Part shown: in pieces, positions 1-6,559 of the stretch | Layout: each line of letters starts with the position of its first letter | How positions within the stretch are numbered: the stretch's first letter is position 1 | DNA from: Candidatus Roseilinea sp. | GTDB lineage: Bacteria > Chloroflexota > Anaerolineae > J036 > Brachytrichaceae | DNA: 64,000 nt | NCBI GenBank assembly: GCA_025998955.1 | Contig: AP024676.1 | Coordinates: 1,674,001-1,738,000, forward strand | Direction of reading: 5' to 3' | Made by a program: the position numbers and the translations under genes | Notes under the pieces: generated by a model | What the model was told of the DNA's origin: nothing | What the model saw: only the letters and a program-made list of their open reading frames with translations | The model's database searches: none

Positions 1-443
1 ACGCGCATCGCGCGCAGCGTTTCGTCTTGTGGCGCGCCGGTTGCGATGTCATTCGCCGTCTGCTTGCGCACCGCGGTCAGCGCACGCAGCACCTGGCTCG
101 TCGAGAGACCTCGGCCCACGGCATATGCAACCGCAGCGCGCAAGGCCTCGGGCAACTGCGCGTCGCCTACGGTCAGCACGCCGGCCGCTGCGCTTGTGCT
201 GCCCGGCGTGCCGAACAACTCCTTCCCGGCCCTCCACCAGCGGCCTCCCTCCTGCTGATCAAGCGCATGCAGCAGATCTGCGCACTCCTGAGCCAACACG
301 CCTTTGAGCGCGCGGCCGCCGTAGTAAGGCAAGCCAAGCACATCGTGCTGCATCTCGGCATCCACTTCACCCGGCGTGCCCTCGCCGCGCCCAAAGGTAG
401 CGTCACTCTTGAGCTTGATGTGCAGATACAAGTTCAGCGTCAT
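1..443 (-). CDS. RAMP-family CRISPR type III protein (partial, runs off the left edge)
   Basis: The first 147 codons are present; the C-terminus lies outside the window. The N-terminal part reads as a RAMP fold of the Csm3/Cmr4/Csx10 kind: a beta strand followed by SDATFGRGEGTPGEVD and then GLPYYGGRALKGVL, the typical 'GLPyi.GrsLKG' segment that begins RAMP subunits of type III effector backbones. Such proteins bind crRNA, and Csm3/Cmr4 types cut target RNA. The ATG at 443 lies just after the stop of the Cas10 C-terminal frame (447-449), so the genes are probably translationally coupled. I cannot tell which RAMP subtype it is without the C-terminus. The reading frame comes from my own reverse-complement translation of the window edge. 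Confidence 0.75.
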   Translation of the reverse strand, partial: MTLNLYLHIKLKSDATFGRGEGTPGEVDAEMQHDVLGLPYYGGRALKGVLAQECADLLHALDQQEGGRWWRAGKELFGTPGSTSAAAGVLTVGDAQLPEALRAAVAYAVGRGLSTSQVLRALTAVRKQTANDIATGAPQDETLRAMR

Positions 444-446
444 GAC

Positions 447-923
447 TCATGCTCCTGTCGTGGAAGGCTCCAGCGGGACAAAGAAATCCATCGCCTCGAT
501 CGGATCGAAATAGACGCAGTGCTCGCCGATCCAGCCATTGTCGGTTGTATGGCCGGGAATGGACGGCAGCGGACTGTCCAATAGATTCGCCTCGATAAAT
601 CGCTTCGTTGCCGGTGGGCCGGCGCGTAGAGCCTCTTGCAATGCCTTGATCTTGTTGCTGGGATAATCTCCTTGAAGAGAATTCACGATCTGCGCGAACT
701 GTCCCCAGGTGCGCCACTCGCCGGGAAGCTCGCCCAGCCGGACAGGGCGCATCATCAGAGAATGCTTTGTCTTGCCGTCGCGCGCCGTGTAACTTCGCTC
801 GCGCATCGTCCCCAGGTCATCTACGATGCCGTTCACCCCAAAGTGCCAATCCATCGCGCTGTATTTCCCATCTCCGGTGAATCGCTTGGCCGATTGAGTC
901 AGTTCTTCGGCGATTCGATACAC
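447..923 (-). CDS. cas10: Cas10 C-terminal part, separated from the N-terminal part by a frameshift
   Basis: This frame continues the Cas10 protein encoded at 899-2005. Its start (VYRIAEELTQSAKR, GTG at 923) joins smoothly onto HFPFGRA at the end of the upstream frame, which otherwise ends in the meaningless tail CIESPKN. The content (a helix with SAK, then AMDWHFGVNG and a YTARDGK stretch) matches the region after Palm2 and the C-terminal helical domain of Cas10-type proteins. One missing base near 921-925, or two extra ones, would explain the break. It has a GTG codon and could in principle start separately, but no ribosome binding site is evident. I read it as the second half of one gene, either truly frameshifted or affected by a sequencing error. 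Confidence 0.7.
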   Translation of the reverse strand: MYRIAEELTQSAKRFTGDGKYSAMDWHFGVNGIVDDLGTMRERSYTARDGKTKHSLMMRPVRLGELPGEWRTWGQFAQIVNSLQGDYPSNKIKALQEALRAGPPATKRFIEANLLDSPLPSIPGHTTDNGWIGEHCVYFDPIEAMDFFVPLEPSTTGA

Positions 924-2005
924 GCTCGCCCGAACGGGAAGTGGGTTTTGACGATTGCGATGCCGGCGCGCGCAGTTGGTTTCCTGTCACCATCGTGCGT
1001 TTTAAGTTCCTGTTTGGCAAACTCTTCAAGATAGCGAGCGGCTACCGTTAGGCCCAGTCGCCCATCGCATACGAACGTGGCGTCATCGCCGCCGAAGATG
1101 ATCGGACGAAACAACAACTTCCCGTTCTTGTAAGGTGAAAAGCTACCGCGCTTGGTTCTCTGAGTCGGCATTTGGCGAATGGCATCGGTGGTCGCGTGCA
1201 ATGCAGCTTGGGCTGCCTGGTTGACCGAATTAGACAGTGCGCGCACCGCCAGGATGTAATCCCGGTTGGGCAGCCCGGCCTGTGCCAAAGCCTCGAAGCG
1301 TTTACCCATGCGGTTGCCATCGGTGTGAATCACCGCGATGTAGCTCGATTCCCCTCGCGTGCCGAATTCATTGAAGTCATACACATAGTCCTCGCCGCCG
1401 ATCTCGTTCTTCAGTCGCGCATTGGCCAGCGGAGCGCCACATAGCTTGGCGTTTATCTCCGCCGAGATGCGTTGATTCTCTTTGCCACCGCGCTTCACCG
1501 CAGGCAGGCCGGTGAATTCGCAGTCGGCGGTCACGCCCAAGCCAAGCAGCTCTCCGCTCGCGCGTCCATGCCGTTTCTTGCACCGCAAATCGGTTCCCAG
1601 CAACTTGCTGAGCGTCGCGCCCAAATCATTGGCACCCTGCCGCCACGCGAATGGGCAACTCGCGACCGTCACATTCAGGCCGGGCGCCTCGAGCAAAGCC
1701 TTTTGCGTAAGCGCTCGGGTGAACTTCGTGGCCTGGCACTTAGTGGCGAACAAGATGACCACGTTGCCGCCACCGCTGTAGAGCACTTCGGCATCCACCT
1801 CACCCTGCTCGATGCGCTTGTCCTCCAGCGTGTCGTCCCGAGGCATGTTATTCGGTGTACGCAAGCTCTCGCGCACCCAGGTGCTGGTAGCGCGCCGCAC
1901 CAGCTCGCTGGCACCGAGATGATGCTGCAGATCATTGGTGCGAAACACATAGTCCTGAATGCCGCTCACATCAACGGCAACTAACGTGTAGTCGTGTGAT
2001 TGCAT
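899..2005 (-). CDS. cas10: Type III CRISPR Cas10, Palm domains (HD domain absent)
   Basis: Cas10 is the large subunit of type III effectors and makes cyclic oligoadenylate when target RNA is bound. The protein starts directly with Palm1 (VDVSGIQDYVF at residues 12-22, then YSGGGN near 76-81, as in Cas10/Cmr2). Palm2 carries a D-x-x-x-M-G segment (TDGNRMG) and the cyclase motif GGDD at residues 305-308, inside IIFGGDDATF. There is no N-terminal HD nuclease domain, so ssDNA cleavage is not expected. Including the shifted C-terminal frame (447-923) the protein would be about 519 residues. It starts 9 bases after the Card1-like gene stops, in the same operon. The intact GGDD suggests cOA signalling as the main output, if the frameshift is not real. 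Confidence 0.85.
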   Translation of the reverse strand: MQSHDYTLVAVDVSGIQDYVFRTNDLQHHLGASELVRRATSTWVRESLRTPNNMPRDDTLEDKRIEQGEVDAEVLYSGGGNVVILFATKCQATKFTRALTQKALLEAPGLNVTVASCPFAWRQGANDLGATLSKLLGTDLRCKKRHGRASGELLGLGVTADCEFTGLPAVKRGGKENQRISAEINAKLCGAPLANARLKNEIGGEDYVYDFNEFGTRGESSYIAVIHTDGNRMGKRFEALAQAGLPNRDYILAVRALSNSVNQAAQAALHATTDAIRQMPTQRTKRGSFSPYKNGKLLFRPIIFGGDDATFVCDGRLGLTVAARYLEEFAKQELKTHDGDRKPTARAGIAIVKTHFPFGRACIESPKN

Positions 2006-2014
2006 TTCCTACCC

Positions 2015-3208
2015 TCACGGTTGCTGGTCGAGCCAATCACGGATGCGATCGGCGAGCGACAACAGGTCGCCTCGCCCAAACACCCGAATCTTGCCGCCGG
2101 CGTCTAGGTCGCCGACGATCTCCCGTTGCAGCGCTTCTGGCTGGTCGGAAGTGCACACCAAGCCGACGCGCGCCTCATCGCCGCCGGCCTGACGCGCTCT
2201 CACATACGCCTCCATCAAGTGATCCTTACACGCTTGTGCTTGATGGCTGACGATGCACGAGAAGACGAAGAGTTGATACCGGCGCATGACGACGACATCG
2301 AGTTCAAAGTCGCGGTTCTCGAAATCCTGACGCTTGCGCTTGACGCCCATCCACGCGTCGTGGGTATCCTCGCGTCCCTTGATCGCCTCCTGCAATTCAG
2401 CGAAGACATAGTGCTCCAACCACTTGCTCTTCCACCACTCGGTCGAAGAAGACAGGTCGGTATAGCCGAGCGCCTGCGCCACGCAGTCAGGCGTCGGATC
2501 ACCCCCGCACAACTGCTCCAGAGCAGCCTCTACACCTTTCAGGCGAGGTTGGCCTTTCGGCAACTTCTTCCAGCCATCGCTGCCTGTGCGCCGCCATTCG
2601 AACCATGCCTTTTCGCCTTCCGGCGTCGAGTGAAGTTCGGCGAGCGAAGCAGCGAGTCCGGGCTGGACGGGCGTATCGCTTGGGGCAATCGAACTCGCTT
2701 CCAGGCCCTGGAGCTGCAGCAGCGTCTCCAGCCGCATGCTCAGCAGAGGATCGGCGCGAAAGCGATGGGAGACTCGTCTTGCGTCGAAGACCAGCATTTC
2801 CAAGCGGCCTGCGTCTAGGTAGCTAAATTGGGCTTTGGCGCACGCATCCTTGACCGCTTCATATGCATGCACGGACATCGGGCGATTCCCGCTGGTGTAG
2901 TTCAGGCCGACCGAAGATCCGAGACGTTGAGCGAGTTCGTGCACCTTGTTGTAAATGTCGCTGGGTTCGTCTTCGCCGACCTGAATAAACTCAATTGACC
3001 CGAAGCCTCCGGCGAGATGATTACCTTCAGCCGGGGCGCGAAAGCATTTGTCCAGGCGCTGCGCAATTTTGTATGACTTTTGCGAGTGCACGAGGTGTAG
3101 CGTGCCACCTTTCTTCCCCAACACCCGCGCCGCCACGTAGTTCGGCAGCGGGTTGCCGCCCACCAAGAGGATCAGGTGATCGGTTCGGTATCGCTCCAGG
3201 TCGCTCAT
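2015..3208 (-). CDS. Card1-like CARF / PD-(D/E)xK-type CRISPR effector
   Basis: 397 residues. The N-terminal half is a CARF domain of the DUF1887/Card1 kind: HLILLVGGNPLPN near residues 11-23 and the nucleotide-loop motif NYTSGNRPMS at 103-112. The C-terminal half looks like the restriction-type nuclease domain of Card1/Can1 proteins: WLEHYV (263-268), then ELD (302-304) and a strand FVFSCI (314-319). Card1-type enzymes are activated by cyclic tetra-adenylate and degrade DNA and RNA. Here the strand that normally carries ExK (or SxK) reads F-S-C-I, so the catalytic lysine seems to be missing, although K328 lies a little further on. It is the first gene of the minus-strand operon with cas10 and a RAMP gene. 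Upstream (3209-3421) I see no further gene. Confidence 0.78.
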   Translation of the reverse strand: MSDLERYRTDHLILLVGGNPLPNYVAARVLGKKGGTLHLVHSQKSYKIAQRLDKCFRAPAEGNHLAGGFGSIEFIQVGEDEPSDIYNKVHELAQRLGSSVGLNYTSGNRPMSVHAYEAVKDACAKAQFSYLDAGRLEMLVFDARRVSHRFRADPLLSMRLETLLQLQGLEASSIAPSDTPVQPGLAASLAELHSTPEGEKAWFEWRRTGSDGWKKLPKGQPRLKGVEAALEQLCGGDPTPDCVAQALGYTDLSSSTEWWKSKWLEHYVFAELQEAIKGREDTHDAWMGVKRKRQDFENRDFELDVVVMRRYQLFVFSCIVSHQAQACKDHLMEAYVRARQAGGDEARVGLVCTSDQPEALQREIVGDLDAGGKIRVFGRGDLLSLADRIRDWLDQQP

Positions 3209-3421
3209 CGGCGCTTCGCTCCTTCGACATCCTACCTACGAAGACGCGCGGCCGGCATCGCGGTGGGACGGCCATCCCGTGACGCTCCCCCTCGACCGCA
3301 CGCCTTCGCCGTCCAGCCTATTCCAGGCCGCCGCCGGCGGCATCATGGCCGCCTGCGAAAAACTTCATAGAAATCCTCGATGCAAACCTAGCCGGCGCAC
3401 GCGACAGTCTATCCAAATATG

Positions 3422-3724
3422 TCAAATCGCATCCAGCATCCCGCTGAACTTTTCGTACAGGAACCGGTGGGACAGGCGCTTCCCCTCCGGCAGCTCCCAT
3501 GCGATCCGACACTCTTCGAAGATGCGCCCCTTGTGCGAATCCAGCGCAGCCTGCGTGATGTTCAAGCGCCGCGCCACGGTCGCCGAATCGGCGCCGTCGC
3601 GGGCGAACTCGCGCAACACCTCGCGCTGGCGCGGCGTCAGCCGCCCCACTACCTGTCGCACACGTTGTCTATCTTGTCGGCTGAGGCGGCGACGCCAGCG
3701 CTGCTTCCTGAAGGTGCGGTGCAA
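3422..3724 (-). CDS. LuxR-type HTH segment, probable displaced C-terminus of the CARF protein at 3669-4340
   Basis: About 100 residues. The middle is a clear LuxR/GerE-like helix-turn-helix: RLTPRQREVLREFA, then ATVARRLNITQAALDSHK, followed by FEECRIAW. The only available start is a TTG at 3724, and the frame overlaps the last 56 bases of the CARF-type gene in the neighbouring frame. I recall CARF ring-nuclease-like proteins that carry exactly this kind of HTH tail, so the simplest reading is one gene split by a frameshift near 3670-3700. A separate small regulator with an unusual start is the alternative. If functional it would bind DNA and could couple cOA sensing to transcription of the locus. 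Confidence 0.6.
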   Translation of the reverse strand: MHRTFRKQRWRRRLSRQDRQRVRQVVGRLTPRQREVLREFARDGADSATVARRLNITQAALDSHKGRIFEECRIAWELPEGKRLSHRFLYEKFSGMLDAI

Positions 3725-4340
3725 TCATGTTAATCGGCAGCAACGGCACATGCACCAGCCGAACGGCCGGGTCATCCTCCGACCGATGGAGGATTTCGCC
3801 GCGTCCGGCGCGCTCGCGCAGCGCCGGCGGCGTATACAAGTGCAGGCACTGATCGTGCATGTCGAACAGGAGCGACGCCGCCGAGAGCGCCTGCAGGCCG
3901 ATCAATCGCGGACCGCCGGTCACCAGCAAGATGATGGCGTAGTCTTCGCGCTTCAGCGCCGTGATCAGGCGATGCACCGTCAGCCAGATGGCGCTGGGCG
4001 CGGCGAAGTCGTCTATCCGCTCGATGGCGCGGCCGCCGGCCGAGCTGTGCAACGTGGCCAGCGCTTCGCCGGGGCGCTCGCGGATGGTGAACGAGTCGAA
4101 GCGCAAGTGCACCCCCAGCCGTTCGGCATGGCGCCGGTAGGGTGGATGGTGGTCGAATTCGTAGCGCAGCAAGCTCAGGCTGCGCTGGATGGCGGGATCG
4201 CTGGGCGCCAGATGCACGGCGCACACGCGGTGCAGGGCGACGCGCTGACTCAACAGATCGTCCACGGCGAAGGTCACGATCTGCGGCTTGCCGCCCAGCG
4301 TGGCGATCAGCGCCGTTGGCGTATCGTCCACAGCCGGCAC
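3669..4340 (-). CDS. CARF-fold CRISPR ring-nuclease-like protein (NE0113/TIGR02584-like)
   Basis: 223 residues from the GTG at 4340, which has GAGGGGG about 10 bases upstream; GTGs at 4331 and 4368 are alternatives. The protein begins with ALIATLGGKPQIVTF, the signature of the NE0113-type CRISPR family ('ATLGGxPQVVT'). The second CARF nucleotide loop is present as LLVTGGPRLIGLQALSAASL (usual form 'AGGRrxM'), followed by LYTPPALRERA. Members are thought to bind or degrade cyclic tetra-adenylate and so switch off effectors such as the Card1-like protein next door. The GGRK-type residues are altered here (GGPR), so ring-nuclease activity is uncertain. It is transcribed divergently from the Csx3-like ATPase gene (61 bases apart). 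Its HTH tail appears to lie in another frame (3422-3724). Confidence 0.7.
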   Translation of the reverse strand: MPAVDDTPTALIATLGGKPQIVTFAVDDLLSQRVALHRVCAVHLAPSDPAIQRSLSLLRYEFDHHPPYRRHAERLGVHLRFDSFTIRERPGEALATLHSSAGGRAIERIDDFAAPSAIWLTVHRLITALKREDYAIILLVTGGPRLIGLQALSAASLLFDMHDQCLHLYTPPALRERAGRGEILHRSEDDPAVRLVHVPLLPINMIAPHLQEAALASPPQPTR

Positions 4341-4401
4341 GGCGCGAAATCCCCCTCGTCTACTCACATCTCGGCGATCGTCTACTTGACTCACTGACGC
4401 A

Positions 4402-5532
4402 ATGGACGCGATAAACTTGCTGCCTGCAATCCTAATCGGCGGACCTCCGCACTCCGGCAAGTCCGTGTTGGCCTACAGTTTGTCACAAGTGCTGCGCGCG
4501 CGCAAGATCGCCCACTACCTATTGCGCGCCGCGCCCGACGGCGAAGGGGACTGGTCTCAGGTCATGGAAGGCGACAAGGTGCATGCGATTCGCTTCAAGG
4601 GGGAGTGGACCGCCGAATGGGTGCGGATCGTCTGCCGCGACCTGGCGGCGCGCGTCATGCCGCTGCTGGTGGACATCGGCGGCAAACCGACGGCAGACCA
4701 GATGACGATCTTCGACCAATGCACCGGCGCAATCTTGCTCACCCCCAACGATGAGGAGGCGGCGCGCTGGCGCGAGCGGGTCGCCTTGCGCGGGCTGCCG
4801 ATCATCGCCGATCTGCGCTCTACCCTGGAGGGCGAGAGCAAACTCCAACCGTCCGCAAGCGGCGAGCTGCGCGGGACGCTGAGCGGGCTAGAGCGCGGCC
4901 AGGGGATCATCGGCAGCGCCGTCCTCGACGCGCTGGTGGAGCGCCTGGCCTCTATCTTTGCCTTCTCCGAGGCCGAACTCGCCCGGATACACACAGCTGC
5001 TGCTGCACCGGCGGATGCGCGTGTCGTCCGATTCGACGATATGTTGCGACGTATGTACCCCAACGATGGGCTGCCCCGCTTCCGGCCCGGAGACCTCGAT
5101 GCCATCCTCGCCGACGTGCCGGCGCATGAGCCGATCGCTGCCTACGGCCGCATCCCTGCTTGGGTGGCGACGGCGCTCGGCGCGCGGCGCGACCTGCGCT
5201 GGCAGTTCGACGCCCGACTCGGCTGGGTGCGCACGCCGCGCTTCACCATGTCGTCCTTCGTCACGAGGCCAGCGTCAGCTGCCGGATTGGCTTTCCATCT
5301 CGCTCAGACCGCGCGTGACCGGGTGCAACTGAACGTCTCGAAGACCGAGTATTATCTCGACTACGGCGCGATGAACGGCCTGCACGTGCCGTACGTCTCG
5401 GCGAAGATGCACGTGACGGTGAACGGGCCGGAGACTCCCGGCGGCGGGCTGCCTCTGTGGGTGTTCGCCGCGCTGGGACACGTTTATCGCAACTGCGCCA
5501 GCGTGTGGGCACGGCAGGCGCACGAGCGTTGA
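4402..5532 (+). CDS. P-loop ATPase with Csx3-like segments (CRISPR-associated)
   Basis: 376 residues. The N-terminus has a Walker A motif GGPPHSGKS (residues 13-21) in a kinase-like P-loop domain of about 180 residues. Near 249-276 the sequence GRIPAWVATALGARRD with QFDARLGWV resembles the core of Csx3 (Crn3), a ring nuclease for cyclic tetra-adenylate ('GR.PxWL...DPRLG.V'). A second similar block, GGGLPLWVFAALGHVYR, lies near 348-363, but the protein ends ten residues later, before the strand that normally completes the fold. Csx3 fused to an ATPase domain is, to my knowledge, a reported architecture in type III loci. Its position, divergent from the CARF-type gene, supports a role in controlling cOA signalling. 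The catalytic residues of the Csx3 parts cannot be confirmed by eye. Confidence 0.7.
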   Translation: MDAINLLPAILIGGPPHSGKSVLAYSLSQVLRARKIAHYLLRAAPDGEGDWSQVMEGDKVHAIRFKGEWTAEWVRIVCRDLAARVMPLLVDIGGKPTADQMTIFDQCTGAILLTPNDEEAARWRERVALRGLPIIADLRSTLEGESKLQPSASGELRGTLSGLERGQGIIGSAVLDALVERLASIFAFSEAELARIHTAAAAPADARVVRFDDMLRRMYPNDGLPRFRPGDLDAILADVPAHEPIAAYGRIPAWVATALGARRDLRWQFDARLGWVRTPRFTMSSFVTRPASAAGLAFHLAQTARDRVQLNVSKTEYYLDYGAMNGLHVPYVSAKMHVTVNGPETPGGGLPLWVFAALGHVYRNCASVWARQAHER

Positions 5533-5556
5533 CAGCATATTTCAAATCCGTATAAT
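5529..5556 (+). promoter_or_regulatory. Consensus sigma70 promoter of rpsU
   Basis: A perfect -35 box TTGACA (5529-5534) and a perfect -10 box TATAAT (5551-5556) are separated by 16 bases. The -35 box overlaps the stop codon of the Csx3-like gene. Transcription would start near 5563, about 48 bases before the rpsU start codon. Confidence 0.85.
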
Positions 5557-5610
5557 TCCGCGCGGTTCGCGGACAAGTAAAACATTCAAGCGATAAAAGA
5601 AGGTGATTGA

Positions 5611-5814
5611 GTGGCTCGCGTAGTGGTCGAAGAAGACGAGACGTTCGAGTCGGCGCTCCGGCGCTTCAACAAGATCGTGCAAGGCAACCGCATCCTCGTC
5701 GAGGTGCGCAACCGCCGCTATTTCGAGAAGCCGAGCGTGATCAACAAACGCAAGCGCGCAGCGAAGTTGCGCAAGAGCCGGCGACAGAGCATGAAATTCG
5801 CACAGCCGGAATAG
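5611..5814 (+). CDS. rpsU: 30S ribosomal protein S21
   Basis: 67 residues, a normal length for bS21, a small basic protein of the 30S subunit that acts near the anti-Shine-Dalgarno end of 16S rRNA during initiation. The family features are clear: FESALRRFNKIVQ near residues 12-24, RRYFEKPS at 35-42 and the basic tail KRKRAAKLRKSRR. The start is GTG at 5611, preceded by AGAAGGTG about seven bases upstream. It is driven by the promoter at 5529-5556 and followed by a hairpin terminator at 5847. The gene order rpsU-yqeY-pgpH-ybeY is widely conserved in Gram-positive-like bacteria. Confidence 0.96.
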   Translation: MARVVVEEDETFESALRRFNKIVQGNRILVEVRNRRYFEKPSVINKRKRAAKLRKSRRQSMKFAQPE

Positions 5815-5846
5815 GTCCATTACGAATTTTCTCTGCGATGAACACG

Positions 5847-5865
5847 GGCGGGCGCAATGCCCGCC
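5847..5865 (+). terminator. Hairpin terminator after rpsU
   Basis: GGCGGGC and GCCCGCC form a 7-bp perfect stem with loop GCAAT. It is followed by TTCATCGTTTA, a weak T-rich tail, 33 bases after the rpsU stop. Confidence 0.6.
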
Positions 5866-5880
5866 TTCATCGTTTATGGG

Positions 5881-5896
5881 GTTGGCGAATGCACCC
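5881..5896 (+). repeat. Isolated right-end sequence of the MITE-like repeat
   Basis: These 16 bases (GTTGGCGAATGCACCC) equal the right terminal inverted repeat of the MITE-like element at 19210-19384. No left end or internal part is nearby, so this is either a solo remnant or a chance match. Confidence 0.45.
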
Positions 5897-5994
5897 GCGC
5901 TGTGCACGCCGCAGCCTGTACAATATGCGGGCTAGGCCGAGAAGCGACGCCGAACGGAGACGCCTTGCTCGACCCAGCGCTATCGAAACAACGC

Positions 5995-6459
5995 ATGGAA
6001 GCGGCACTCAAACAGCGAATCCAGGATGAGCTAAAAGCAGCGATGCGCGGCGGCGACGAAGCGCGCAAGACGGTGCTGCGCTTGCTCGTTGCACAAATCA
6101 AGAACGCCGAGGTCGAAGCGCGCACCGACGGGCGTGGCGGCGTGCTCAGCGATAGCGACGTGCTGGCGCTGGTACGGCGCGAGATCAAGCAGCACGAGGA
6201 ATCGCTGCTCGAAGCACAACATGCCGGCCGCGAAGACCTGGTCGCTCAACAACAGGCCGAACTGGATGTGCTCAAAGAATTCCTTCCCAGGCAACTGTCG
6301 AGGGAAGAGATCGTCGAACTGGCCAAACAGACCATCCAAGAACTCAACGTCACCTCACCCAAGCAACACGGCCAGGTCATGAAAGCACTGCAGCCCAAGG
6401 TCAAAGACATCGCCGACGGCAAATTGGTGAACGAAGTCGTGCGCGAATTGTTGGGGTGA
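5995..6459 (+). CDS. YqeY/GatB-related tRNA amidotransferase-domain protein
   Basis: About 154 residues, the standard length of the YqeY family, which is related to the C-terminal helical domain of GatB. Family landmarks are ELKAAMRGGDEARKTVLRLL near the start and KEFLPRQLSREEI in the middle, then QHGQVMKALQPKVKD near the end, the last being the part that resembles the GatB tail. The exact cellular role is unknown. An ATG at 5995 gives the usual N-terminus. A TTG at 5965 has GGAG five bases upstream and is a real alternative, adding ten residues. It lies between rpsU and pgpH in the conserved cluster. Confidence 0.88.
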   Translation: MEAALKQRIQDELKAAMRGGDEARKTVLRLLVAQIKNAEVEARTDGRGGVLSDSDVLALVRREIKQHEESLLEAQHAGREDLVAQQQAELDVLKEFLPRQLSREEIVELAKQTIQELNVTSPKQHGQVMKALQPKVKDIADGKLVNEVVRELLG

Positions 6460-6559
6460 ACCTCCAACGCGCAGTGACCGCCGCGACGCCTGTCCATCCA
6501 GAGGCGCATCGCGCACCATTCGGTCGCGTCCGCGAAACGTCATCCGACGCGACCGCAGG

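Noticed and set aside
1472-1984. Plus-strand frame of 170 codons opposite cas10
   Set aside because: The cas10 frame has clear family motifs on the other strand; the plus frame has no domain.
3279-4397. Long plus-strand frame of 372 codons opposite the CARF/HTH region
   Set aside because: It is antisense to the two conserved CARF and HTH frames and has no recognisable domain, with an Arg/Ala/Gln-rich composition typical of shadow frames.
1-5532. Expected CRISPR array near the type III genes
   Set aside because: I found no direct repeats with regular spacers in this region on either strand; the array may be outside the window.
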